A stretch of DNA of 64,000 nt, taken from assembly GCA_963707465.1 (NCBI GenBank), contig CAVPQK010000024.1, positions 1 to 64,000 of the forward strand, in the 5' to 3' direction. Origin of the DNA: Bog-159 sp963707465. Its GTDB lineage: Bacteria > Acidobacteriota > Terriglobia > Bryobacterales > Bryobacteraceae. Positions 56,764 through 64,000 of this stretch are shown here, one piece after another; the stretch's first letter is position 1, and every line of letters begins with the position of its first letter. A program made the position numbers and the translations under genes. Under the pieces are notes generated by a model. That model saw only the letters and a program-made list of their open reading frames with translations. It did not search any database and was not told where the DNA came from.

Positions 56764-57719
56764 GGAAAGATCATCTCGTCGGATGGATTCCAGCAGACAT
56801 GGATGGTTTCGCCGGTCTGGTAAGAACCGTTATTGCGGGGGATTTCGGCGACCACGTCTTCGCCGCTTTCGAGGCGCGTCAGCACATGCACGCAGTTGCC
56901 CAGGAAGACCGATCCGGTCACTGTGGCCGAACGGAAGCGCGCCCCATTGGACGGCAGCGCACGCGCGATGCGCGTCACCTCCGGGCGGAGGCCGATGCCA
57001 TCGATCCAATTCACCGCGCCCAGGAAGCCGGCTACGAAGCGCGTCGCCGGGCGCAGGTAAACATCCTGCGGAGTGCCCACCTGTTCGATCAAGCCCGCGT
57101 TCATCACCGCCAACTGGTCCGACATGGAGAGCGCTTCTTCCTGGTCGTGCGTGACCAGCAGAAACGTGATGCCCACGCGCCGCTGCATCTCTTTCAGCTC
57201 CAGGCGCATCTGCTTGCGCAGCTTGGGATCGAGCGCGGCCAGCGGTTCGTCGAGCAACAGCACGTCGGGCTGCAACACCAGCGAGCGCGCCAGGGCCACG
57301 CGCTGACGCTCGCCGCCGGAAAGCTGCGCGGGATGGCGCGACTCCTTGCCGGTCAGCCGTACCAGATCCAGCGCTTCGCGCACCTTGCGCTCGATATCGG
57401 GCCGGTTCTTGCGCTTCAGCCCGAAGGCGACATTTTCCGCGGCGGTCAGATGTGGGAAAAGGGCGTAATTCTGAAAGACGGTGCTGACGTTGCGCTGGTA
57501 AGGCTTCTGTTCGTTGACCACCGCGCCATCCAGCAACACCTCGCCCGAAGTGGGCTGCTCGAAGCCGGCGATCAGGCGCAGGGTGGTGGTCTTGCCGCAC
57601 CCCGAGGGACCCAGCAGCGAGTAAAATCCGCCGCGCGGAATCTTCAGCGAGACGCCATCCACAGCGCGCTGGTTCGGAAAATGTTTCACCAGGCGGCGCA
57701 GTTCCAGAATTGACTCCAT
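56760..57719 (-). CDS. potA: Polyamine ABC transporter ATP-binding protein PotA
   Basis: The 319-residue ATPase has Walker A LLGPSGCGKTTTLRLIAG, Q-loop VFQNYALFPHLTAAENV, signature LSGGERQRVALAR, Walker B VLLLDEPLAALDPKLR and H-loop LLVTHDQEEAL. The C-terminal TOBE regulatory domain (~240-319) follows (GIGLRPEVTRIARALP, SVFLGNCVHVLTRLESGEDV). It is first gene of the operon potA-potB-potC-potD and energises polyamine import. Confidence 0.95.
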   Translation of the reverse strand: MESILELRRLVKHFPNQRAVDGVSLKIPRGGFYSLLGPSGCGKTTTLRLIAGFEQPTSGEVLLDGAVVNEQKPYQRNVSTVFQNYALFPHLTAAENVAFGLKRKNRPDIERKVREALDLVRLTGKESRHPAQLSGGERQRVALARSLVLQPDVLLLDEPLAALDPKLRKQMRLELKEMQRRVGITFLLVTHDQEEALSMSDQLAVMNAGLIEQVGTPQDVYLRPATRFVAGFLGAVNWIDGIGLRPEVTRIARALPSNGARFRSATVTGSVFLGNCVHVLTRLESGEDVVAEIPRNNGSYQTGETIHVCWNPSDEMIFP

Positions 57720-57935
57720 TTGACAAGCATGTTACCGCAAACGCGGGAGCGAGCGATGGAAAATTTGTATGGATCTTCCATCGGTCCGCCTATATTGCCC
57801 GGCACGCGCCGCCGATAGAAGGATGAGAGCCGCGTGATCGGACGATACCGGCTTGCCGCGGCGGGAGGCGCCGATGCTGCCTGCATTGCGGAGGCTTCCA
57901 CGAGCCGCGAAATTCCCGAAAAGGACCTTTAATTC

Positions 57936-59489
57936 GTGATAAGACACATTCCTAACGTATCGCTCACCCTTGCGGTGAGCGCCTGCCTGTGGCTTGGCGC
58001 CGCCGTTTCGTATGCGCAAAAACTCCCCAATTCGACAGTCCCTTCTGGGGCGCAGATCGTTCCGGCAATCAGCCTTGCGCCGGACATCGCCGGCGTAGGC
58101 CAAGCTAGCGAGGTGGTGATCAGCATTACGAATCAGAATCCAAACAGCACCGCGCAATTGCAGCCGGGGGACACCTTCACCCTGAACTTCGAGTTGGCGG
58201 ATGGCGAGATAAAGACGCTTCCCACGGGCGTGACAGTGTCCTCCGCCACGCTGTCGCCGACGGGATTCATCGTGACCCAGGGCAGCAACCCTTCGCAATT
58301 GGCGATTACCTATCGCGGCGTCCCGGCCAACTTCGGCTTGGCCGACTCGATTACGATCAATCCGGTTCTACTGGCGCCCAGCAGTCAGCGGGTGAGCAGC
58401 ATCGTTCTGGAGCTTCCTAATCTGGTCCGCTTTGCCACCGCGGCGCAGGATGTGGCGTCCTGGACCTCAGTCGCCTTTCCGATTGGAGCGCCCGGCCCGC
58501 AAGGCCCGGCCGGACCTGCCGGACCCGCTGGGCCGGTTGGACCCGCAGGGCCGGCTGGCCGGTCCGTGGCCGGTCCCCAGGGCCCCAGTGGGCCGCCCGG
58601 AATGGTGTTCCGCGGCAATTGGAGTTCCACGACGGCGTACGACTTCGGGGACTCTGTGTTCTACCTTGGCAGCACCTACATCAGCCTCTACTCGGTCAGT
58701 GCCGGCAAAACGCCGGGTCAAAATCCGGCCAGTTGGTCCCTCCTGGCGGCGGGCGGAACCGGGCCGGCAGGTCCCGCCGGCCCGACCGGGCTCACCGGCA
58801 AGACGGGTCCCGGTGGCCCTATCGGACTCACCGGCCCGGCAGGTCCCGCCGGCCCGATCGGTCCCACAGGCGCAACCGGATCTACTGGCGCTATCGGTCC
58901 CGTTGGTCCGGCAGGCCCTACAGGTCCGATCGGTGCCACAGGCGCGACCGGTAGCGCTGGCCCCATCGGACTCACCGGTGCGACCGGCGCCGTTGGTCCG
59001 GCAGGCCCTACAGGTCCGATCGGTGTCACAGGCGCGACCGGTAGCGCTGGCCCCATCGGACTCACCGGCGCGACCGGCGCCACAGGCCCGGCAGGTCTCG
59101 CGGGCACAACCGGAGCCATGGGCGCCACCGGTCCCATTGGGCCGGCAGGCCCCATCGGCGCTACCGGACTCACCGGCGCGGCCGGTCCTGTTGGCCCAAC
59201 GGGACCCACAGGTGCGACAGGCGCTTCGGGTGTGATCCCCGTGCTGCGCACCACCTCGTTTAGCACTGGCGAGTTCGCGACAAGCTCTGGCTCGGGTGCA
59301 TGCCCTAGCGGTGGCTACATTCTCTCTGGCGGATACAACAGTCCGGACCTTGGCATGGGAATGGAGGAGTTTGGCGGGACGGTTGTCTCGGCGAATGGGC
59401 CATCCGATAGCGCCACGTGGACGGTTACTATTTCCAACAATTCCCCAATCGCGTTGAATACCACGATCAGCTATCTGTGCACTCAGTAG
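57936..59489 (+). CDS. Secreted collagen-like protein with an embedded carbohydrate-binding-like module
   Basis: GTG at 57936 follows AAGGAC. There is a signal peptide (SLTLAVSACLWLGAAVSYAQ), then a ~150-residue beta domain (PDIAGVGQASEVVISITNQN). A short Gly-X-Y run comes next, then an insert resembling CBM5/12 (GNWSSTTAYDFGDSVFYLGS), and then about 50 further Gly-X-Y triplets rich in GPTG, GATG and GPAG (~280-430). The C-terminal ~80 residues are a beta-rich head with cysteines (GSGACPSGGYILSGGYN, ISYLCTQ). The DNA over the triplets is itself repetitive. It is expected to form extracellular triple-helical stalks. Total 517 residues. Confidence 0.85.
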   Translation: MIRHIPNVSLTLAVSACLWLGAAVSYAQKLPNSTVPSGAQIVPAISLAPDIAGVGQASEVVISITNQNPNSTAQLQPGDTFTLNFELADGEIKTLPTGVTVSSATLSPTGFIVTQGSNPSQLAITYRGVPANFGLADSITINPVLLAPSSQRVSSIVLELPNLVRFATAAQDVASWTSVAFPIGAPGPQGPAGPAGPAGPVGPAGPAGRSVAGPQGPSGPPGMVFRGNWSSTTAYDFGDSVFYLGSTYISLYSVSAGKTPGQNPASWSLLAAGGTGPAGPAGPTGLTGKTGPGGPIGLTGPAGPAGPIGPTGATGSTGAIGPVGPAGPTGPIGATGATGSAGPIGLTGATGAVGPAGPTGPIGVTGATGSAGPIGLTGATGATGPAGLAGTTGAMGATGPIGPAGPIGATGLTGAAGPVGPTGPTGATGASGVIPVLRTTSFSTGEFATSSGSGACPSGGYILSGGYNSPDLGMGMEEFGGTVVSANGPSDSATWTVTISNNSPIALNTTISYLCTQ

Positions 59490-59584
59490 GAAGCTCAGTC
59501 GGGACAGGCGGCGTGGCTGAAATACGTACCACGCCGCCCCCGGCTCTGGTCCGGCCGCGTACCGGCCTTCCCGCTTCATAGCAT

Positions 59585-59614
59585 TTGACAAGCACACAAG
59601 GCTGGTTTTAGCAT
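59585..59614 (+). promoter_or_regulatory. Promoter of the cytochrome/PQQ gene, leaderless type
   Basis: TTGACA (59585-59590), an 18-base spacer and TAGCAT (59609-59614). The ATG follows six bases later, so the transcript should begin at the start codon. This is the best-formed example of the leaderless arrangement in the window. Confidence 0.7.
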
Positions 59615-59620
59615 CGAACG

Positions 59621-61441
59621 ATGCCCAAATTCTGGTGGATGCTGCTGACCGCGTTACTAGCCTGCTCTGAGACGACGCCCCACGCGCAGGCCCAGTCGGG
59701 CGCGGAACTATTCGAGAAGCACTGCGCGGGCTGCCACCAGGCGGGGAGCGCGACGCACGCGCCGGCTCCGGAAGCGCTGCGGCAGATGTCGCGCACCAAG
59801 ATTTTCGATGCCCTCACCACTGGCAAAATGATTCTGGTGGCGGCCACGATACCCGTGATGCAGCGCATGATGATCGCCGCCTATCTGGGATCGAAGGAGC
59901 CGGAGGAGGTGAGCGGAGGTCCATGCCCGACTGCGCCCGCGCCGCTCAAGGACCTGCGCGGCTGGCACGCCTGGAGCGCGGACGCGGAAAACACCCGCAG
60001 GCAAACCGCTGCCGCCGCCGGCCTGGATCGCTCCCAGGTGAGCAGGCTGAAACTCAAGTGGGCGTTCGGATTTCCGGGGGCGAGTTCGGCGTTTGGACAG
60101 CCATCCATCGCGGACGGGCGCCTCTACGTGGGTAGCGCGGGCGGCGCAGTGTACGCGCTCGACGCCCACACCGGCTGCACGCATTGGACCTTCAAGGCCG
60201 CGCAGACGGTGCGCACCGCTATCAACGTCGCGCCCTACGGCGATGGGCGCCACGCCGTGTATTTCGGAGACGCGCAATCCATCAGCTACGCGGTGGATGC
60301 GGATTCTGGCGCGCTGCTGTGGAAGACGCGCGTGGATGAGCATCCGTTTTCGCACATCACCGGCACGCCCACGCTGTACGAAGGCCGGTTGTATGTGCCG
60401 GTTTCGACCGGCGCCGAGGAGTTCGTGGCGGCGGGCGACCCGAACTACAAATGCTGCACCGCGCGCGGCAGCTTGGTGGCGCTCGATGCGCGCAACGGCG
60501 AGCGCCTCTGGAAGACCTACACGATTCCCGAGCCGAAGCCCACGCGCCTGAATTCCGCGGGCACGCAGATGATGGGACCCTCGGGCGTGTCGATCTGGTC
60601 CGCGCCCACGGTTGACGTGCGGCGCAAGGTGCTTTATGTGGGCACGGGCAACGAACACTCCGGACCGGAGACTACCGCCAGCGACGCCGTACTGGCCGTC
60701 GACATGGAGACCGGCAAGGTTCTGTGGTCCAAGCAACTGACGCCGCAGGACCACTGGAATGTGGCCTGCGTGCTCCCCGGCCAGGTGAATTGCCCGGAAA
60801 AAGCGGGCGAGGACGAGGACATCGGCTCGTCGCCGATCCTGGTATCGCTCGCCGGCGGCAAGCGTCTGCTGCTGGTGGGGCAGAAATCCGGCGTGATGTG
60901 GGCGCTCGACCCCGATGCGCAGGGCCGCGTGGTTTGGCAGAAGCGCCTGGGCAAGGGCGGAGTTTTGGGCGGCATCCTGTTTGGTCCGGCCGCCGACGCG
61001 GAGAAGGTCTACGTGCCGCTTTCCGACTTCACCCTGCGCGGACCCACGGAAGGCGGCGATCCCAAACTGGGCGGCGGGCTGTTTGCGCTGCGCATCCCGA
61101 CCGGCGAGCAGGCCTGGTACGCGCCGCCCGAGGCGCCCAAATGCATCGGCACGCTGGGATGCACGCCCGCGCAAATGGCGCCCGCCACGCTGATTGGCGC
61201 CGTGGTCTTCTCCGGCTCGATGGACGGCCATCTGCGCGCCTATAATACGGCGAACGGCGCGCTGATCTGGGACTACGACACACTGCGCGATTTCCCCACG
61301 GTGAACGGAGTGAAGGCGCGGGGTGGATCGATGAGCGCTTCCGGAGCGGTGGCCGCCGGAGGCATGCTGTTCGTCAATTCTGGCTACGGCGCTCTAGGTG
61401 GCATGCCGGGCAACGTCCTTCTGGCGTTCCAGCCGGATTAG
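59621..61441 (+). CDS. Cytochrome c / PQQ beta-propeller dehydrogenase (polyvinyl-alcohol-dehydrogenase-like)
   Basis: The 606-residue exported protein has the signal peptide FWWMLLTALLACSETTPHAQ, a cytochrome c domain with heme site CAGCH (~residue 36) and methionine ligand region AATIPVMQRMM, and then an eight-bladed propeller. Blade motifs are GRLYVGSAGGAVYALDAHTG, YAVDADSGALLWKTRV, GSLVALDARNGERLWKTY, VLYVGTGNEHSGPETTASDA and GVMWALDPDAQGRVVWQKRL. VSIWSAPTVD and DHWNVAC fit PVA dehydrogenase (cytochrome), which oxidises secondary alcohols and passes electrons to its own heme. The actual substrate is unknown. Confidence 0.88.
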   Translation: MPKFWWMLLTALLACSETTPHAQAQSGAELFEKHCAGCHQAGSATHAPAPEALRQMSRTKIFDALTTGKMILVAATIPVMQRMMIAAYLGSKEPEEVSGGPCPTAPAPLKDLRGWHAWSADAENTRRQTAAAAGLDRSQVSRLKLKWAFGFPGASSAFGQPSIADGRLYVGSAGGAVYALDAHTGCTHWTFKAAQTVRTAINVAPYGDGRHAVYFGDAQSISYAVDADSGALLWKTRVDEHPFSHITGTPTLYEGRLYVPVSTGAEEFVAAGDPNYKCCTARGSLVALDARNGERLWKTYTIPEPKPTRLNSAGTQMMGPSGVSIWSAPTVDVRRKVLYVGTGNEHSGPETTASDAVLAVDMETGKVLWSKQLTPQDHWNVACVLPGQVNCPEKAGEDEDIGSSPILVSLAGGKRLLLVGQKSGVMWALDPDAQGRVVWQKRLGKGGVLGGILFGPAADAEKVYVPLSDFTLRGPTEGGDPKLGGGLFALRIPTGEQAWYAPPEAPKCIGTLGCTPAQMAPATLIGAVVFSGSMDGHLRAYNTANGALIWDYDTLRDFPTVNGVKARGGSMSASGAVAAGGMLFVNSGYGALGGMPGNVLLAFQPD

Positions 61442-61460
61442 CGCGACTCGACTTGGAGGG

Positions 61461-61493
61461 CGGGATTTATCCCGCGCGGGGCTTCAGCCCCGC
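61461..61493. repeat. Paired-hairpin intergenic element
   Basis: CGGGAtttaTCCCG (61461-61474) is followed by GCGGGGCTtcAGCCCCGC (61476-61493). It is a close relative of the element at 15602. Its second stem contains the stop codon of the decayed minus-strand gene next to it. Confidence 0.88.
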
Positions 61494-61731
61494 TTGCTTT
61501 CCGCAGCCTTGTTGATAGCCTCCACGGCGAGCTTAGCCGCAATCAGGTCGTCGCGGGAAAGAAAAGTCGCTGTTGTGCCGGTCGCCTGGTCGATGTTCGC
61601 GACCCATGCGGAAGAATGAGCCCGGGGCCGCGAAGTCGGCGAAGGTCAGAAACAGCGTAGGCTCCGACGACCAGGTATTTAACGCCGTGCGCGTTCAACG
61701 CGGACAAGAGTTCTTTGTAATCTGGGTACAT
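61484..61731 (-). pseudogene. Decayed nucleotidyltransferase-like gene
   Basis: ATG ending at 61731 begins MYPDYKELLSALNAHGVKYL VVGAYAV, the start of a MNT/AbiEii-like nucleotidyltransferase antitoxin family. The core Gly-Ser and Asp-x-Asp part is missing. Family-like pieces then follow in the other two frames (FADFAAPGSFFRMG; FLSRDDLIAAKLAVEAINKA) to a TGA inside the hairpin element. At least two shifts and an internal deletion rule out a simple sequencing error. Confidence 0.65.
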
Positions 61732-61879
61732 CCGGGGCCTCGCCTTTCAAGGCGTAGTGTTCTTGAGTCAGTTCAGAAACCGCGTCCGTGCGCTCCCACA
61801 CGTGCCGGCTCTGCCAGTACCGATACTCGTCGGCCTGCATCTAGTCGAAGCTCGTATACTTGCGAATAGTCTTATCCAT
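61679..61879 (-). pseudogene. Small partner gene with a nonsense codon
   Basis: ATG ending at 61879 reads MDKTIRKYTSFD, an amber stop, then MQADEYRYWQSRHVWERTDA, VSELTQEHYALKGEAPDVPR, LQRTLVRVERARR to the stop at 61679. I recall intact homologues with Glu at the amber position (FDEMKADEYRYW), so GAG to TAG is the likely mutation. It overlaps the start of the nucleotidyltransferase remnant, as the intact pair would. It is probably a decayed two-gene defence or toxin-antitoxin-like cassette. Confidence 0.6.
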
Positions 61880-61893
61880 CCTCCACCTGGCGC

Positions 61894-63579
61894 CTAAGTC
61901 AACGCCGGCAGCGCTTTCCGTGCCTCTCGGTCCGGGTCGTTCTTGGCCACGCACGTATCGTCGAAGACCATGGTCTCGCCCTTGGCCTCGGAGTATTTGG
62001 GCCAGTTGGGAAGTCCCGCCCCGTTCGGATCGCCGGTCCTCATGAACCGGAGCAACGCGCCGGCCATCTTGGCGGATACGGCCCTGGGGCGTGGACCGCC
62101 GCCGCTGTGGGTCAGCATCAGGTCCGTGTTGTAGAACCAGAACGAGATGTCTACGCAGTGGAACGCCCGGATCCGGCCATCGAACAGGGGCGGCTGCCAG
62201 GTAAACCAATCCACGTAAACCGCAGCCGGCTGCTTGGATTTGACGTCGGCCAGCGCCACCACGCCTTGGCGGTTGCTGCTGGCCAGCGACCAGATTTCGA
62301 CCGGCTTCCTGCCTGGAAAAGCTTTCGTGTAAGCGTCCACCACGTCCTGGGCTTTGTCGCCGAATCCGCCGCCGAAGCCGGCCCTGGTCTTGAGCCTCTC
62401 CACCACCTGGTCCATGGTCATCGACTCGAGCGAGGCATCCGCCCAACTGGCCGACTGTTCGTGCTCCACGGAACTGATGATCATGGGCACATCCGCCGCG
62501 GTCGGGGCTGCCACCGGGTCATAAGGATGTTGCGGTAGAATCTCGCCGTCCACCACGGGGCTGAATCCACGCATCATGCCACCGCCGGGACCGGCTGCGC
62601 GAGCCAAATTCCGCTGGGCCTTGGTGGCGATCGCATAGAAATCCTTCCAGGGCATGGACTGCAGCTTGTCGAGCTCGGCGGCGTTGAGGCCGGCTTCCTG
62701 CAACACAGCCGCGCCCAGTTTCTCGGAGAACTCCTTATCCGCCGCTTTCCGCGAGGCCCCGCTCAGCACCACGGCTTTGTGAAAGAGTCCCTTGGCGGAA
62801 GGCATCGCGGTGAGGATGCAGACCTTGGCGCCGCCGCCGGATTGCCCCATAATGGTGACGTTGCCGGGATCGCCGCCGAAGTTGGCGATGTTGTCCCGCA
62901 CCCACTCGAGCGCGGCGACGATATCCATCATGCCCACATTGCCGGACGCGGCAAATTTCTCTCCGCCTGTGCCAGCCAGATTGCAGTACCCCAAAGGACC
63001 CAGCCGGTGGTTGATCGAGCAGAAAACCACGTCACCCAGACGGGCAAAGTTCTCGCCGCTGTAGCCATCCTGTTCGATCGCGTTGCCGGCCGTGAATCCC
63101 CCGCCGTGAATCCAGAACATCACCGGCCGCTTCTTTCCGTCGCCCGCGCCGGGGGTGAACACGTTGATGCGCAGGCAATCCTCGCTCACGTCGCCGTAGT
63201 TCCAATGATCGCGGAAGGAGGCGTATTTGTTGGCGTACCGGTTCTCCATGTTTTGCGGCGCCGAATCACCCCACCAGAGCGCCGGATACACATCGGTCCA
63301 GGCCTTCGGTTTTTGCGGGGGCATGAAGCGATTCGGGCCGGAGGTGTCGGCGCCGTAAGGAATGCCGAGATAGTACTGGATGCCACGCAGCACATATCCC
63401 CTGACCTTGCCGTATTCCGTCTCCGTCACCGCGATGTTGTCGCCGACGAGCAAGATCGGTCCATCATGGATTTTGGCCACTGCGTCTTCCGGGACTACGC
63501 CCATCGCCGCCGCGCCCATGGCCACGCCGGCCGAACTCGTTCCCACTGTCCGCATGAACTGCCGTCTGTTGGATTTCAT
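61894..63579 (-). CDS. Secreted type-B carboxylesterase
   Basis: The 561-residue alpha/beta hydrolase has a twin-arginine-like signal (SNRRQFMRTVGTSSAGVAMG). Family motifs are YLGIPYGADTSGPNRF, EDCLRINVFTPG, oxyanion FWIHGGGFTAGNA, VFCSINHRLGPLGY, EWVRDNIANFGGDPGNVTIM and nucleophile elbow GQSGGGAKV. The acid residue is in the SSVEHEQSASWADASLE region and His is in DLMLTHSGGGPRP. It hydrolyses esters of unknown nature outside the cytoplasm. A good ribosome site (AGAAAGGAT) precedes the start. Confidence 0.93.
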   Translation of the reverse strand: MKSNRRQFMRTVGTSSAGVAMGAAAMGVVPEDAVAKIHDGPILLVGDNIAVTETEYGKVRGYVLRGIQYYLGIPYGADTSGPNRFMPPQKPKAWTDVYPALWWGDSAPQNMENRYANKYASFRDHWNYGDVSEDCLRINVFTPGAGDGKKRPVMFWIHGGGFTAGNAIEQDGYSGENFARLGDVVFCSINHRLGPLGYCNLAGTGGEKFAASGNVGMMDIVAALEWVRDNIANFGGDPGNVTIMGQSGGGAKVCILTAMPSAKGLFHKAVVLSGASRKAADKEFSEKLGAAVLQEAGLNAAELDKLQSMPWKDFYAIATKAQRNLARAAGPGGGMMRGFSPVVDGEILPQHPYDPVAAPTAADVPMIISSVEHEQSASWADASLESMTMDQVVERLKTRAGFGGGFGDKAQDVVDAYTKAFPGRKPVEIWSLASSNRQGVVALADVKSKQPAAVYVDWFTWQPPLFDGRIRAFHCVDISFWFYNTDLMLTHSGGGPRPRAVSAKMAGALLRFMRTGDPNGAGLPNWPKYSEAKGETMVFDDTCVAKNDPDREARKALPALT

Positions 63580-63651
63580 GGTTTTCAGATCCTTTCTAAC
63601 TGCTAACGATCACGATCCCCGCTGGATCTCAGAATAACTCAAAGCTGCGAA

Positions 63652-64000
63652 TCAAGCAGTCTCACGCCGGCCGCCGGCGGATCGCAGCATCAGCACCGCC
63701 GCATACAGGACGATCGCCACCACCAGCCACCGCAGCGCGTTCAGAGGCAGCGATTTGACCACAAATGCCGCCAGCGGCACTCCCAGGAGGCCGCCGATCG
63801 CGAGGCCCGCGGCCGCCGGCGCAAAGTAAGCCCGGCTCCACAAGAACCGAATGCTGGCTACGGGCATGAGGAACGCCGAGGAGCCCATCATGATGGGGAA
63901 CGCCGCCACCGGATTCATTCCGAGCAGGCTCACCATCGTCATGCAGGGAGCGTAGAAACCGATCCCCAGCGTGCTGAGCGCGCCAAAGACAAAATTTCCG
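63652..64000 (-). CDS. TSUP-family membrane permease, 5' end beyond the window
   Basis: The visible C-terminal ~115 residues start at the right edge (GNFVFGALSTLGIGFYAPC), in frame with MTMVSLLGMNPVAAFPIMMG, then FAPAAAGLAIGGLLGVPLAAF and LRWLVVAIVLYAAVLMLRSA. This is the second half of a TauE/SafE-type transporter, with the internal-repeat motif LGIGFYAPCM. The start and first half lie beyond 64000. The nearby carboxylesterase is co-oriented but 72 bases away. Confidence 0.8.
   Translation of the reverse strand, partial: GNFVFGALSTLGIGFYAPCMTMVSLLGMNPVAAFPIMMGSSAFLMPVASIRFLWSRAYFAPAAAGLAIGGLLGVPLAAFVVKSLPLNALRWLVVAIVLYAAVLMLRSAGGRRETA

Noticed and set aside
57720..57935. Possible riboswitch upstream of the collagen-like gene
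   Set aside because: I could not match any conserved c-di-GMP or other riboswitch core; only an ordinary ribosome site is seen.
58467..59597. 376-codon minus-strand frame opposite the collagen-like gene
   Set aside because: It is a repeat-driven shadow of Gly-X-Y codons; the plus strand has the signal peptide and structured ends.
61840..61845. Amber codon in the small gene at 61679 as pyrrolysine
   Set aside because: No Pyl machinery is expected in this group, the neighbouring partner gene is also broken, and the position is a Glu in remembered homologues; a nonsense mutation is simpler.

Overview
The window is a GC-rich (low-to-mid 60s percent by eye), gene-dense chromosomal segment of a diderm soil-type bacterium. 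The best fit is Acidobacteriota of the Solibacterales/Bryobacterales kind. This rests on lptB/lptC (outer membrane), GloVer repeat, S53 peptidase, DUF6807, PQQ/cytochrome and beta-helix secretome genes, many toxin-antitoxin genes, and the RANREN..KSTGPRTPEGKA protein family that I associate with that group. The assignment is from memory and was not computed. I noticed no rRNA, tRNA, CRISPR array or intact insertion sequence.

Layout. 1-9.4 kb: partial fibre-like gene, orphan KdpE-like regulator, DoxX/thioredoxin protein, sedolisin, a heme/isoprenoid operon (lipoprotein, geranylgeranyl-reductase-like, hemL, small membrane protein), a TSUP permease and a broken parDE pair. 9.5-13.6 kb: proteostasis block (hsp20, clpB, htpX) behind a near-consensus promoter. 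13.7-19.1 kb: accessory area with truncated conflict-type genes and a GloVer repeat gene with a partial 3' duplicate. 19.2-27.4 kb: aroF, then a surface-modification block of three SGNH-type proteins, SxtJ, DUF5989 and a NodU-type carbamoyltransferase. 27.4-34.2 kb: methyltransferase, decayed SDR, HIT, aldo/keto reductase, two Uma2 genes, hemW and threonine aldolase. 34.2-38.1 kb: secreted proteins, a SpoIIE-type phosphatase and three tandem secreted paralogues. 38.1-43.2 kb: zinc ribbon, an exported peroxiredoxin whose catalytic residue is encoded by UGA, lptB, a long lptC/lptA-type gene and recA. 43.6-64 kb: beta-helix proteins, a diheme cytochrome, higBA, vapBC, a GH3 glucosidase, potABCD, a collagen-like protein, a PVA-dehydrogenase-like cytochrome/PQQ protein, a decayed two-gene cassette, a carboxylesterase and a partial TSUP permease.

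Three observations run across the window. (1) The peroxiredoxin has in-frame UGA exactly at the peroxidatic cysteine, with a bSECIS-like hairpin directly downstream, so it is a strong selenoprotein candidate. (2) About fifteen intergenic elements consist of two adjacent GC-rich hairpins whose stem sequences vary while pairing is kept. Many touch stop codons and several have entered reading frames. (3) At least a dozen genes have a -10-like hexamer only 5-7 bases before the start codon, which predicts leaderless mRNAs.

Seven or more otherwise intact genes carry single-base frameshifts (near 150, 8972, 9155, 11948, 22395, 22769, 45597). Some may be sequencing errors, so apparent gene loss should be confirmed on reads.
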